From Paracyclopina nana (taxonomy: Eukaryota; Arthropoda; Copepoda; Cyclopoida; Cyclopettidae): DNA of 64,000 nucleotides. Shown here in pieces: positions 9,801 through 24,800 of this stretch (position 1 is the stretch's first letter; each line of letters starts with the position of its first letter). The translations under genes were made by a program, and so were the position numbers. Under the pieces are notes generated by a model. The model saw nothing but the letters and a program-made list of their open reading frames with translations. It was not told the DNA's origin and made no database searches. The stretch spans positions 72,001 to 136,000 of the forward strand of contig JAGUCH010000009.1 in the NCBI GenBank assembly GCA_019096065.1, read 5' to 3'.

Positions 9801-12800
9801 GTTGTCATGTTAGAATTACAGCTAAGAAATTAGGAAGATTAAGGTTTATCTTAGATTGGAAAGCCACCTGCTTTTGACAAAAATATAAAAATGAATATAA
9901 TTTAAGAATCCATATTGAAAGATCCAAATCGACTTTGATGAAGTCAAAATTGAAACCGTGGACTTATTCCTTTGAAAATCCATTCTGCTTTTCGTTACCA
10001 CTAATGGGACCAGAGGTGGGCTTAAAGGACATAATTTAGCATAAATGGGACTTTCACCCCTGATTTCGTCTCAAGGCTGATAACTCCACAAATATCAAAG
10101 ATAGTGGTCAGATGAATTTTTTTAAAGACAATTTAGGTAATTTTTTTGGAAGGTTTCATCAAAATCTGAGAGATCACCAAATTCCGACATTTTGTCCCAT
10201 TAGCAGGAGGCAGAACAAAATGTCCCATGTCTAAGAAATAATTTGATCGACATGGGACAACTTCAGCCAATTTGAGTTCTTAGACCTTTGGACTTAGGCT
10301 TAGGACTGAGGCTTGGCCTGTGACCTCAAAATTATCAATAACTGGTTCTTTTGGCCAGGCAGAGGATAAAACATGCAGAAAACAAGAGTGTCTCATGCTT
10401 CATGACTTTGAGTCAACTTAGTTAGGCTTATTTCAATGCAGAGCAGAGGTTTTTCAACCTCGCCCTGTCTCGAGGTGGTTGTCCCATTAGCGAAGGGTTG
10501 AACACTTTTTTGTTCCATTAGCAAGAGGCGCTCAAGAATTTTGTCCCATTAGGAGGAGGCAGTACCGTCAAGCAAACTCGAGCATATGCCCTGGCTTTTC
10601 ATCTTTACCTTGACTTGAGGTGGTGGTCCCATTAACGAAGGGTTGAACACTTTTTTGTCCCATTAGCAAGAGGCGCTCAAGAATTTTGTCCCATTAGGAG
10701 GAGGCAGTACCGTCAAGCAAACTCGAGCATATGCCCTGGCTTTTTCATCTTTACCTTGACTTGAGGTGGTGGTCCCATTAGCGAAGGGTTGAACACTTTT
10801 TTGTCCCATTAGCAAGAGGCGCTCAAGAATTTTGTCCCATTAGGAGGAGGCAGTACTGTCAAGCAAACTCGAGCATATGGCTTTTTCAACCTCGCCCTGT
10901 CTCGAGGTGGTGGTCCCATTAGCGAGGGTTGAGCACTTTTTTGTCCCATTAGCTAGAGGCGCACAATAATTTTGTCCCATTTTTTGAGTTAAGATTGCTA
11001 TTTTTCACCACCGGTAACCGAAAAACCCTGGTTAAGTTTCAATTTCCAAATAGTTCTCGGTTTATTTCTCTACCAAGACTTGCAAAAAGTGGGGAAAAAC
11101 GGAATGTTAACAACAACATTGGGATAAAAATATACCAGGGGAACTTTTTTCCCAGGAAAAACATCCGCTGGTGAATTTATTTCCCAGAGCTTTTTTGTTT
11201 GCTCGATGTTGAGTTTGGGGATTTGCTTGCGCGGCAGAGGTTTCAATTTGTAGTCTTGAGCGGCCTCAATTCATCATAGTCAATAGAGGCCTCAATTCAT
11301 AGTCAATAGAGGCCTCAATTCATAGTCAATAGAAGCCTCAATTCATAGTCAATAGAAGCCTCAATTAATAGTCTTGAGCGGCCTCAATTCATAGTCAATA
11401 GAGGCCTGAATTCATAGTCAATAGAGGCCTGAATTCATAGTCAATAGAGGCCTGAATTCATAGTCAATAGAGGCCTGAATTCATAGTCAAAAGAGGCCTC
11501 AATTCATAGTCAATAGAAGCCTCAATTGGTAGCCTTGAGTAGCCTCAACTTGTAGTCTTGAGAAGCCTTAATTTGTAGTCATTAGCAGTCATAATTCATA
11601 GCATTGAGCGGCCTCAATTCATTGCATTGAGCAACCATAATGTGTTGCCTTGAGCAGCAGCCTCAATTTTCAGTCTTGAGCGGCCTCAATTCATCATAGT
11701 CAATAGAGGCCGCTCAATTATCAGTCTTGAGCGGCCTCAATTCATCATAGTCAATAGAGGCCTCAATTCATAGTCAATAGAACCCTCAATTGGTAGTCTT
11801 GAGTAGCCTCAATTTGTAGTCTTGAGCAGCCTCAATTCATAGTCTTAAGCAGCCCTAATTTGTAGTCTTGAGCGGCCTCAAATTGTAGTCTTGAGCGACC
11901 TCAATTCATAGTCTTGATAGCCTCAATTCATTGTCTTGAGCGGCCACAATTTGTAGTCTTGAGCGGCCACAATTTGTAGTCTCGAGCGGCCTCAATTTGT
12001 AGTCTTTAGTAGCCTCAATTCGTAGTCTTTAGCAGCCTCAATTCATAGTCCCGAGCGGCCTAAATTCAAAGTCAATAGAAGCCTCAATTCATAATTTAGA
12101 GCGGCCTCAATTCTTAGTCTTTAGCAGCCTCAATTCACGTCATGAACGGCAAAGATTTGTAGTCTTTAGCATCATCAATTCATAGTCTCTAGCGGCCTCA
12201 ATTCATAGTCTCTAGTGGCCTCAATTCGTAGTCTCGAGCGGCCTCAATCTGTAGTCTTGAGTTGCCTCAATTCACGTCATGAACGGCCTCAATTTGTTGT
12301 TTTAGCATCCTCAATTCACGTCATGTAAGGCCTCAATTTGCAGTCTTTATCATCCTTTACTCATAGTCTCGAGCGGCCTAAATTCATAGTCAATAGAAGC
12401 CTCAATTCATAGTTTCGAGCGGCCTCAATTTGTAATCTTGAGCGGCCTCAATTTGTAGTCTTGAGTGGCCTCAATTTGTAGTCTCAAGCGGCTTCAATTT
12501 GTAGTCTCGAGCAGCCTCAATTGGGGTCTTCTGCAAGGTTTCCCAGCAGAGGTGATGAAATTAACTTTGAATACTTATAGAAACTTTTATGCTTACATTG
12601 ATGAACTAAAAACTGTCAAATAGAGATCCCAAAGATCTGGGATCTAAAGTTCTTTGTGATCTAAGTATTTACAGAGTGCTTATTTTTAAAGGTTGCTGCC
12701 AACAGTGGGACCTCAGCTGTGGTGACCAAAACAGGTGACTTGTACCTGTTTGGCAAGGATTCCAGGCAATGCGATTGGTCTGGTCAAGTCATTGGCCTCA

Positions 12801-15800
12801 AAGGCCAAACGGTGACCCAAGTGGCCTTGGGCAAGGCCCACATTGTGGCCTTAACCAAGGAAGGACAAGTCTACACTTTTGGAATGAACATCAAAGGCCA
12901 ATGTGGGCGTGGCATTTCAGCTCCAGCTCGCGAATTGGCAATGCTCTCAGCGACAACTTCCAACTTCTTGGCATCTGGAGCCTCGGCGGCAGCCTCGGGT
13001 GGAGCCTCTGGAGTTGTCGACCATCAAGTGAGAATTTAACGCATAGGCTATTGATCCAATTCTGACCATATTTTGAAGATCTTGACAAGAATTCAAGGTT
13101 ATCTCGACAAGTTCTCAACATGTTCTTGACAAGATCTTGAAAAGTTCTCAACATGATCTTGACAAGATCTCAGAATGATGTTGACTTGATCTGAGCATGT
13201 TCTTGACAAGATCTTAAAAGATCTTGCCGTTATTTTAAAAATACTCATGCATGACCTTGTATGGTCTTAGCAAGGTTTTGGATCTTGAAAAGTTGTTGAT
13301 GTACTTAAGGTATAAAAATAGCGAAAGCAATTCCACTGAACAATGATACTTTCAGGTGGTGGGCAATGACGAGTTGAACAGCGATGATCATGACATTGAT
13401 CCTGAAGAGCCAGTCGGTGGCCTGATCTGTCCGAATGGGAAGCACAAGTGGAAGCACGATCAGTGCATGGTTTGTGCTGTGTGTGGCGAGTGCACAGGAT
13501 ATGGCTCGCACTGTGTCTCATCCGGAAGACCAGACCGGAATCCGGGCATGCTGTGCGGCTGCGGTTCAGGTGATTCCGGATGCGCGGAATGTGGTTGTTG
13601 TCGCACCTGCGCAGGTGAAGAAGCGGCCTTGGCCTCTGAAAAGGCGCGTCTTCGCGACAGGCTCATCCGCATGGAATATTTAGCCGCTGAGGCCAACAAC
13701 GATGACAAGTTGCATCACCAGCACCAACAACAGCAGCAGCATCCGGAGGAGAGCGAGAAGTTTATTCGGAAGCGGATTGACAAGTTGGACAAGTGTCGTC
13801 AGAAATGCCGCAGAGAGAAGCGAGAAGGCAGACGAGAAAGCGAACTGCTCAAGGCGTTGGAATCCAGCATGAACAAGGAGCGGAATGCAATAGCTTCAAA
13901 TCAGCAACCCTCATCTTCGGATGAATTGCGAGACTCAATTCTTGTTGTGTCGTTGCCACCAGCAAAGTTGGCCTTGGGCCACAAAGTGGTGCAAATTGCA
14001 GCCGGACTCTACCACACTCTACTCTTGACCAATGATGGACAAGTGTACACTTGCGGAAGCAACAACTATGGCCAATTGGGCTTGCTCGACTTGAACCCAA
14101 GGGGCGTGCCAACCTTGGTCAAGCTGCCAAGCGGTGCTAAAATTGAGTCCATTGCCTGTGGAAGCAACCATTCTGTCCTGTTGGCCACAGACGGACGAGT
14201 GTTTACGTTTGGCAACTACCAGAAGGGGCAATTAGGTCGGGACGGTCCCAATGATGCCGACTCTTTGATGCCCTCATCTTCAAGGGAAGATTTGGCTCTG
14301 AAGAAGTTGTGGTTTGCTGTTCCAGGGCAGATGCAATGCATTGGCTCAGAGTATGGTCGTGCTGCCACATGGATTGGCGCCTCTGGCGATCAGACCTTTG
14401 TCCGGGTCGATGAGACGTTGATCAATGCGAAAAGTCTCATGGGCTCCACCATGATGGCTAATAAGCATCACATTGTCCTCTTGCCAACAGCCCAACAATC
14501 GATAAACTTCAAATCACTTGCCATCTCAAGGCACGATGGATATTGCCGCTCATTCAACGGCCCCGAACAGGCCACTTTTGATGGGATGACAGTCAACCTC
14601 GACCCCATGCACAACATTGTTTGGGCATATAACAATAAAAGCGGATGCTTCCACTCCTACCAGCCATTGTCCATCAACAACAGCAGTAAGGCAAACATCA
14701 AAGAGTCCATCTTGTCACCTGAGCTGGCCTTGCCATTGACAACAAATGCAAAGACGCTTGTGTCACGAAATCAGGCCTCATTGAACTTGCTGAGTTGTCT
14801 TGACACACTAACAAATTGCCCCGAAGTCAGCTTGGCGTCTGCAGTGGACGAAGACAAGTCTGGCATCAGTGGCGGCGTCGCCAAGTCTTTTAGCAAGGAA
14901 GACTTCACCGCTGTCAACCGTTTTGACAACCACGGTGGGGGCTGGGGATACTCGGGCCATTCCATTGAGGCAATACGATTCATGGCAGACACCGATGTTC
15001 TCCTAGGCGGTTTTGGTCTCTTTGGCGGACGAGGCGAGTACGTTGGAAAGATCAAACTGTTTGACATTGGAGCCGAAGGTGGAGACCAAGAGGGGGACGG
15101 TGAGTTGCTTGCGGAAAGCGATGAAATTGCCTACGAATGTGGGGCACGTCAGAAATTTGCCATCCTCTTCGATGAGGCAATCCCTATCCATGCTGGACGT
15201 TGGTATGTGGCTTGGGCTCGTGTTTCCGGACCCTCCAGCGACTGTGGATCATCTGGCCAAGCACAAGTCACAACGGACGACCAGATCCAATTCATGTTCA
15301 AGTCTTCGAAGAAGTCGAACAATGGCACGGATGTCAATGCCGGTCAGCTGCCACAATTGCTCTACAAGTTGATCACAAGCGAAGGCTCGAAGGTCAATCG
15401 AAGAAGTGACCCGGTGCTTGAGCCAATTTGCATCTTGTCATCCAGGTTTGCTCGGAGGGTCACTCCAGATTGTTTTCAATCCCTCCTAGGCTTGATCAAA
15501 TGGTCATGGAACGCTTTGAAGGCTGGCCTTTGCGAACTGTTGGAATGCAGCGATGAAGCATCGACTCAACCGGTCATGTGCGACCTGCAACGTCTCATCT
15601 ATGTCGCAAGGGCTTGCATGCGACTCATTGTGACCTTCACCGAAGAAGTCTACCCCGCAAGGATTGGCATTGGCAACAACCAACCGAACAAGCCCATCGC
15701 AGAGTCGCAAAGTCTTGCGGAATGCATTTACGACTGTCGTGGTTTGCTCCAGCAAATCCTCACCGATGGACTTACCGTCTTGAAGCACAACAAGATGTCC

Positions 15801-18800
15801 CATTTCGGACAACAGCAATGGTACAAGACAGCCATGGGACTGGCTAAGCTCGTTTTGGCAGATGCTCACCGCTCTTTTGTCGCTTGCTTCCACGCTTTCT
15901 ACCCTACCGGATACCTCAAATGGGCGTGCCTGTGCAACCTGTTGGCCTCGATGGAGGCCAACAGTAGTTCTAGTGAGGCCAACTTGAACTATGACCGACT
16001 CTTGACCGCTGTCCTTGACTCACTGTGCAATCCAATGATCAAACTGCGAAACACTTTTCCCATTACGTACAGTCCTGAAGCGGAGACCCGATGCAGAAAC
16101 TTCAGGTGAGTCAATCTTAAAAACTACAAAAAAATAACAAAACATAAATAACATTAACATAAATAAGATATATATATATAGGATAGTTTTTTCCTTATCT
16201 ATTCTGGAGAAAGTCTTAATTTAAATTGTTATGAAGGCTTTAAGACCCATTGAACAAGCCAGCGGTTTTTAAGATCCGGATGAGTTTAATTTTAGTTTTA
16301 ATTTTTAAGTTAAGTCTTAAAATTGTCTCAACTTCAAAAACAGATCTCCGAAATATTTTTAAATGTAAGGGCATGCCATGCATGCGAAATTGCTGAATAA
16401 TATTCTGAGATTAATTTCGAAGAAAATTCAGCCAATTTTGTTGTTTGCTGATGATGCAACTCGAAATTTCGGACAAAGTTTAGGTCGCCAGCATTATGTC
16501 CGAAAATGCATTTTAATGTAAAATATTAACACATGTGTTTTTTTGTCCGACTCAATTTTGGAGACAACTAGTATTTTTGTACTTTTTTCGAAATTTTCTC
16601 TCCAGTTGTATTTAATCTAATAACTTGATTTTCGGAGAAAAAAGTACTCTGCTTGTAGGAGATTTTACTGCAAGATTTTCGGAGTAAAATATTCTCTACT
16701 TGTCCGAGATTTTATAACTACACTTTCGGAGAAAAAAGTTCCCCACTTGTTCGAGATTTCACTCAGATAAAAAGTTTCCCCATATTGAAGCAAATTGTTT
16801 TCGGACATCTTTTAGTTAAGAGGAATTGGTCGGACAAATTACAGCTTTTACAATAATAATGTCTACATTTATATTGACGTTTATTTTTTTTCAAAAGTGT
16901 ATTAATTTCCTAAAATGTCTACTTGTACAATAACACCTATTTCCAACTGTAGACGTACTAATAATTATCCCTTAGCTTACTTTTTTCTATTGTTTTTATT
17001 TTAAGAACCTCTTCTTTTCTTAAATCCTTTTTCGAAAATGTTTACCTTTCTAAGAAAGTCTACATTTTTTAAAACCTCTTCTATATGAAAAAGGCTACTT
17101 TTGAAAAACGTTGTCTTTTTTAAAAATGTAGACTTTTTGGAAAGCGTCTACATTTTAAAGTTAACTTAACTATTCCACAAGTCTAATTGTCAATTGTCTT
17201 TTTTTTACAAAGTCGGTTCTTTTAATAAACACTTCTGTTTTTTAATAATCTCTACTTTTTTAAAACGTCTACTACTTTTTTAAACATCTGCTACTTTTAA
17301 AAAAAAAGTCTACTTCTTTAAGCTAACTTTACTTTTCCCCGAATGCAATTGCCAAAAATGACCTAATATTCACATGATTTTTTTAAAAAAGTCTCTTTTT
17401 CTAAAGCATGTGCTTTTCTATAACCGTGTAATACTTTAAAAATGTCTGTTTTAATTCAAAAACATCTCTTTTTTTAAATAAAGTCTTAGGAGTGCCCTGC
17501 ACTGTCTACTTTTTTAAAAAACGTCTTATGTTTAGTAATCTCTACTTTTTTTTGAGAAAAACGTCTAATTTTGTTAAATCTACTTTGTAATGACATCTAA
17601 TTGTTCAAAAACGTCCACTTTTTTAAGAAAAATGTTGACATTTTTAAAAATGTAATGCTACTTTTTCATTAAATTATTCTTGTGGTGAAGAATGGCTACA
17701 ATTCAAAAATTGTCTACGCTTCTAAAAAATGTCAACAATCCAAAAAAGTCTACAATTCAAAAAATGTATACACTTCAAAAAATGTATACACTTTCAAAAA
17801 ATGTATACACTTTCAAAAAATGTCTACACTTTCAAAAAATGTCTACACTTTCAAAAAATGTCTACACTTCAAAAAAAATATACACTTCAAAAAATGTCTA
17901 CATTTCAAAAAATGCTTTATTCTAATGTTTGACTTGTACTTTCAGCCCGACTGAGAATTTGTCCATCACCACCTCGATGATCCAGGCTGGCGACTCCTCC
18001 AGCCACCAGTTCCCAATGCTGAACGAGCTGATGAATTTTCGCAGTCACATGGACGGGATCCGGTTCGCGTCTTGGACCTTTCGCGAAGTCCTCGACCGCC
18101 TACTTTCCATCGCAGCCTCCCCCGTAAAGTCTTCGCTGAAGGGCGAAAAGACTTGTGTCTACTCGAAGGACTTGGTCGAAAAGTCTTGTCTGGTGGTGTC
18201 CTCAGTCATCTCGGAGCTGGCAAACCAGACAATCAACACAGACGCAGACTTGTCTTGTCTGGGCGGTCGCATACTCCACACCACGCCTAACCGGTTCACC
18301 CGGACCAGCAACAACCGGACTTGGAACACGGGCAACGGATCTCCGGATGCCATTTGCTTCTCTGTCGACAGGGCTGGAGTCTTCATCGTTGGATGCAGCG
18401 TCTACGGAGGGACTGGAACCTATGAGTACGAACTGGAGCTCCTTGATGACCAGAGCTCCGGATTGAGCGAAAAGGGAGACCATACCCTTCAGCAAAGGTA
18501 GTCTTCTATTCTCGACTAGCTAGGTGTTCAATTTGGGGGAATCGTGCTTTGCCACCTTGCTTTTTTTGAGCTGAGTGAGCTCTTTGATTTAGGCCAAAAA
18601 ATGGCTATGCAATACGGCATCCCCTTGGCTTAAAATCGCTAGATCTCTGGACTATCATTCAAGAGGTTCGGGCTCGAGTCTGCCTGAGTCTGTTTATGTA
18701 TCCACTATTTTCTGCATCAACCTGTTTTCATTTTAATGTTGGTTTTATTATTTGCAGGTGGACTAGTCAGGAGATTTCGCATGGGACCTACTCATCAGAC

Positions 18801-21800
18801 GACTGCTCCAGTGACATCGCTGAACTGAAATTCGACAGGGCTGTACCGGTTAAACCTCATGTGAAGTACGCTCTTCGCTTGCGTAATCATGGGGGAAGGA
18901 CTTCAAACGGGGACGGTGGAGTTGGGACGGTCAAGGGTCCGGATGGGACAATGTTCGCCTTCACCTCATGCTCGCTTAGCTTCAATGGGACCAACCCCAC
19001 CCGGGGTCAATTGCCTCAAATCCTGTACTTTAGTTCGCCTCAGGACAACGATGTTCAAGCCGCCACCAAGTCATTGGCGGAAATGTATGCTCGAAGGACA
19101 GCCTTGTCGATGACCTCAGCGATTGTCAAGGTTGTCACCGGATTGCTGATTCAAGCTCGCGACTGTGTCGAAGACGAGAAGGGCTTTGAGGTCCTCAACT
19201 CGGCTCCAATTATCACCAAGTTGATGCCTCACATTCTGGCCTCAATATCCTCTCTGGCGACCTCAGACCCGCAAAGCTCGGTTCAAGTACTCTCATTCAT
19301 CCAGGAGATTTTGCCTTCGGTCGCTTCATTGCAAAACTTGTACGCCTTGAACGTTTCTTCATCGCAGTCCATGGAAGAAGGAAACATTGAGGCATCCGAC
19401 AAGGTCAACAATGAGGCATCTGTTAAGGTCAACAATGAGGCATCTGTTAAGGTCACCAATGAGGTTTCGGAAGAAGGGGTATCTGTTAAAATGGATGAAG
19501 CCATGAAAGCGCAAGGAAAACACAATGGTACTGAGGAGGCAACCGTTAAATGCAATGGCACTGCAGAGGCAACCGTTAAATTCAATGGTACTGCAGAGGC
19601 AACCGTTAACCTTGAAGCGACAACTCAACATTACGCCTGGGTTGAAAGCGATCACCCATACAAGCCTGCTTCCATTACAAGCCAACGGGTTCTGTTTCCA
19701 TCATCGGTGCATTGGATGAGTGTCGAGTTTGATCCCCAATGTTCAACGCTTCAGGCCGAAGACGTCCTGCAAATCTACATACGAAATCGCAATGGGGAAA
19801 AGGACACTTCTTCAGCAGCGAATGCTTCTTCACCCACTGCGACAACCTCTGTCAGTGGGGAGATGAACATGCAGAAGTACACACCTGTCTTGAAGAAGTT
19901 CTTTGGCACCGAGAATTGGCCACGACAAAATGTCATCCTACCCGGAAATGAGGTCTTGTTCACCCTTGGAACGGCTTCCAACTACTTCAAAGATGATCGA
20001 AAGGTATGTTGAACCATGCTTTATTTCATTGTCGCAGTCTCTAATCAAAATGCAATTCCTATTCTTCGGTTGCAATATTCCGGATGGATGCACTTTTAGG
20101 ATATGTTCAACTGCCTAATACGGTGGAAATCAAATTGCCATTTTCTACATTGAGACATCTTTTGTAGGGAGTTGAGAGAGGATTTAAAAATGGAAAAACA
20201 CGACTTATGTTTCACTAGCCCGAGGCTGCGAGGGCTGTACTTTTACGAGTGCTTATCCATTTTACAATCCCAGATCAGCTTTTGAACAGCCCTATTTTAT
20301 GTTGCCCAGCTCGCTATATACTTATTCTGTGATGCGATTTTTGAGTTTTTCTAAAATTAAGTTACCAGGCTGCCCCATGCCCTGTAAAATGCTGATGTGA
20401 ATATCACTGTCTCTCACACGCTTGCATCCTGTGGTTTGGGCGCAATAAAATAGGCTTTTAGCAGCATTTCTTAGCAGGTGATCCTGTTGCTCAGTGGTCG
20501 ACCAATGGATTCTAGATTCATTTGTCAGAGATTCGAATCCCAGACATAAATTAACTATTTTCTTATTTCATCACTAAGCTTCAATATTGTTAAAATAGTC
20601 CTGCAATAGCAACTACATTACATGAAGTAGCTCAATGGATAAAGCGTGGGTTTCTTAATCCAGCTGTCAGAGGTTCGAATCTGGATTGTCCCTTCCCTTA
20701 TTTCTAAATTCTCATGAATTTGATTAGTTCCAAGGAAATATTTGGGGTATAAAATTACTTTATATCCCTCAAAATTGATACCAGGGCCATAAAGTATCGC
20801 ATACCTTATAAAGAACTGAGACATACGAAAGCTGAGTTTGATCAGTAAACTGAATATTAACTCAATGAAATCATGTTATTGTTTCAGACCTGCAATTACG
20901 GATTCAAATGCTTGGTGGTTGGCTACGAAGGCTTCAGCACCAAGAACGAAGGCCTCAAGAGCCTCGAAATGGAGCTGGCCTACTTGGGTGGAACTTGCGC
21001 AGCCTCACTCATGAAGAAGAGCATGCCACTCCTTGCCTCCAACAATGCTGACAATGTCGAAAAAGAGGACATGGAGGTCATTGAAGACTCCGCTTTGGAA
21101 GCCTACGAAATGCACTCCGCTTTGATCGACAAGGGGTTCGCCCTGGATAGGGCTCCCAATGTTCACCAGGCTCTGGATGGGATCATTCCCTACAGCTTCA
21201 ACTCGAATGAGAGGCTGTTCCTGAGGAACTTTGTCAACTGCGTCAATGGGACAAGTGGAGGCCGCTTGGCCCGGTGGCTCCAACCCGAATCCTTTGTCGA
21301 TGTCGACCAATGCCAAGTGCTCTTCAACAGCGAAGAGCTCAAATGCAACTGGCCAACCATCATCACCATCATCACTCATGACCAGTATGGGGATATTGTG
21401 CAGGTAAACTCATTTATGCAAGTCATATTGTGATTGAAATTGATGTACGCGACAAGTTATTACTTTTGCGCGACAATTTTTTTCATTTGCGCGAAGCTAT
21501 TTCATTTGCGCGACAAGTTATTTCATTAGCGCGACAAGTTATTTCATTTGTGCGACAAGTTATTTCATTTGTGCAACAAGTTATTTTTGTGAGGCAAGTT
21601 ACTCATTTGAGCGAATAATTACTTATTTGAGCTAAAAATTACCTATTGGAGGGAAAAGTTACTTATTTGAGCATCAAGTTACTTATTTACACAATAAGTG
21701 CAACAAGTCATTGTGATTAAAAAGTGGAATAAGTCATTGTGAGTAAACAGCTAATTTGTTACTCATTTACCCAATAAGTGCAATAAGTTATTGCGCGATG

Positions 21801-24800
21801 AATTGCTCATTTGCGCGACAAGTTACTTTTTGGCGCAAAAAGTACTATAAGTCATAGTGATTGAACAACTAATTTGCGCGACAAGTTAGTAATTTGCGTG
21901 ATGTATTGCTTATTTGCGTGACGAGGTATCATTTGTGCAACAAGTTATTTTTTGCGCATTAAGTGCAATACATCATTGTTATTAAACAGCTAATTTGCGC
22001 GACAAGTTACTTATTTGCGTGACAAGTTACTTATTTGAGCGTCAAGTTACTCATTTGCGCTATAAGTTATTTTTTTGCGCAATAAGTGCAATACATCATT
22101 GTTATTAAACAGCTAATTTGTGCGACAAGTTACTTATTTGTGAGACAAGTTACTTATTTGAGCGACAAGTTACTCATTTGCGCTATAAGTTATTTTTTGC
22201 GCTACATGTCACTTTTTTGCTTTGTGGAACATGTCACTCACTTGAGCGACAAGTTACTCATTTGCGCGACAAGATGCTTATTAGAGCGAAAAGTTTCCTA
22301 ATATTGCTTATCTGTACAATGAGTTGCCTTTTTGCATGACAAGTTACTTATTATTGCGACAAGTTACGTTATTGCCCTAAAAATAACTAGATGCGCGACT
22401 ATCTAGTTATTTTTGCGACAGATAACTTTTTTGCGCGATGTTTTACTTTTTGCGCAACAATCGCAGTAGGGTCACTCCTAAAAAAGTCGCATCATTGAAT
22501 TTGCGTGAAAATGTGCCGGAAGTTTTAAAGAATGCCTAAAATGGGCAATAATTTGCTGAATCATTTCTCAACTAGTAAATTGCAAAGTAATTCGGGTTTG
22601 AGGCATCCACTGGCCCTTAACTAATCAAAACGATCCAAATTTGCTTAGAAAAAGCCATAAATATAGGATGCAAAAATTGCACCCAATCTTCAAAGATCGC
22701 TAACTCGCGCAATGAAATAGATGCGACTTTTTTGTTAGTTGCGACAAATTGAATTATTTGCGCGATCTGCGCTAGTTTAGCAGGAAAATTTTCCCCATTC
22801 AAGCTGAGCAAATCCAATAAAATAACGAAAATCATAGTTTGATTAGTTCAAATATCGCCCAATTAGCGCAGATAATTTTCAAGTTTGCGCAAAATTTTCA
22901 ATAAGCGATTTGTTGTTTGCGCATGTCGCGCGGGTCGCACAATTTAGAGGGGAAACCGTACTTTGATCTTCGTTTTAAGATCTACTACCATTTTTTTAAG
23001 ATCTAAGGCGGAGTAGCTGGAGACAATTTTGTACCTGTGTTATAAAGTCTATTGGCGTCTGTTATAAGATCTTCTATGATCTGTTTTAATGTCCTGCTTA
23101 TCTACAACAACTATTACAGTTGTAACTTAAGCTGTCTTACAAAAAAGGGCTAACCTTCAAACCTTACTTTGGTTTAGTCGGTCCTTACAGATTATTGAAT
23201 TGGGTCTCAGCAACCTTAACCCCATTTTCTCACATTTTGTTAGTAAGACACTCTATTAGCAAAAGTTGTTATTGAAAAAAATCATTTAACGACGCTAGTA
23301 GATCATAAAACAGACGCCATTAGACCTTGGCATGTAGATTTTAAAGCGGACCCCTTTTTAGATCAAAGTACTGGCACCCGAAAAATTGCTTGAGAGTGCA
23401 ATAGGATTCTCATTTGTAATGAATCAAAGCCGATTTGGGTCCATAAGTGTGAAAAAATCAATAGATAGTGACTTGAATACGCTGCCTCTGACATATGGAA
23501 TATCTGGCCAAAACATCTAGTAGTTTATGCCAAATTCTAATTATACTGTTGGCTTTTTTCAGGTTCCGGATTTGAAGGTGGAGGTGAACGCTGTGCCCAT
23601 CGAGGAGATCAACCAGTCGGTGACGAGGCTGCGAAAAATGACTGCTCCGGATGCCATGACCTTCGGAGGTCATCGGCCGCCCAGCCTTGAGCCCAAGTAT
23701 GAGGTGACCGTCAAGGACAAGATGCTCTACCATGCCATAACGGTCCAACCGGCCTATGAAAACTACAGCTTTGAGGAGCTTCGCTATGCCTCTCCCGCTT
23801 TGCAGCGACAATCCGAGACAATGCTGGTGAGACCGAACAAGGATGGGACCTACAGCGCCAACTGGACCCCGGGCAATGTTGGATTCTACCAAATCCATGT
23901 CCTGGTGGACGGCTGCGAAATGCCCGAACCCTACAAGGTTGAGGTACGGGATCCCCCGCAAGGTATTGCCCCACCCGGACAAGGCGGTCCGGTAACAAAG
24001 AAGCCGCAAGACCACCAAGGTTTGAACCGACTGAGGAAGTTTATCGCAAAACCGAGCGCAGGTTTACGTGTCCGGATCCATCCAACCTTACAGTCCGAGC
24101 AGATTGGGGTTGTCTCCGTTGAGGGTACCATCAGCATTGTCGATGAGTACCACAATGCGGATGGGATTTGGGTGCGATTGGGGCAGGACTCGCTGCTCGA
24201 GTACTGTTCGCCCAATGTCGCTGAAGGCTGGTGCCTTCAGTACAATCAGCACCTGGAGAAAACCCTGCTTGTCCCAATAGCCGAGACAAAGCCCCAAGCA
24301 GACACTTGTCCTCCGCCAACCAGTAGCATGCCATTCGCGACATCCTCAATGGTGAGCAATGCAGAGCCGCTTTTGAAACCGCCCGAAGGCTCAGCCGACT
24401 GGAAGGCGAAAAGGCCAAAAGGCCCTGGCATTTATACTGTGGTCAAATGCGGGGCTTCGGGGCACAACATTCGGAGTAGTCCAAACCTCTTGGCACCACC
24501 CATCGGCATGCTTGCCTTGGGCGATGTTGTCAAGGTGCTGAGATCAAAGGAGGTGAGCGGTGAGGTGTGGGTTCAATTGGACTCGACTGCTGCACAAGCT
24601 CACAGCTTCAACAACGATGATGGAGATGCTTGGTCATTGGCCTACTCCAACTCTGACATTCTCTACTTGGAGCCCTCGCTCAAAATGAGTGATTCTTCGC
24701 GAAGCCGGTCCCTATCAAGGCCAATTGGTGTTCGCCATGCGGAATTGGCTCAAAAGCCGGTGCCACCTCCGAGGCACAGCATTGCCCTTCCCACAACAGC

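Larger units (their letters stand above)
8758..12691 (+). other. hiw intron 4, repeat-filled (3.9 kb)
   Basis: It contains an inverted-repeat element (9269-9773), a four-copy 145-bp tandem repeat (10440-10985) and a long 23-bp minisatellite (11255-12530), each listed separately. Other parts are AT-rich with TTAAGCTTAAAC-like words near 8800-9050. I see no additional exon; the flanking exons join exactly as in MYCBP2. Confidence 0.8.
21404..23562 (+). other. hiw intron 9, mostly a 20-bp array and a MITE
   Basis: A 2.16-kb intron. The first kilobase is a tandem array (21440-22450). A decayed TA-flanked MITE lies at about 22467-22738. The rest is AT-rich, with TAGATC/GATCTA words near 22970-23360. 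No exon was recognised. Confidence 0.8.

Noticed and set aside
20626-20695. Functional tRNA-Lys gene
   Set aside because: A CTT anticodon in a TTCTTAA loop and a B-box-like word are present, but the anticodon and acceptor stems have several mismatches.
21440-22450. CRISPR-like array of regularly spaced repeats
   Set aside because: There are no unique spacers: the 20-bp units are contiguous and degenerate, and the DNA is eukaryotic.
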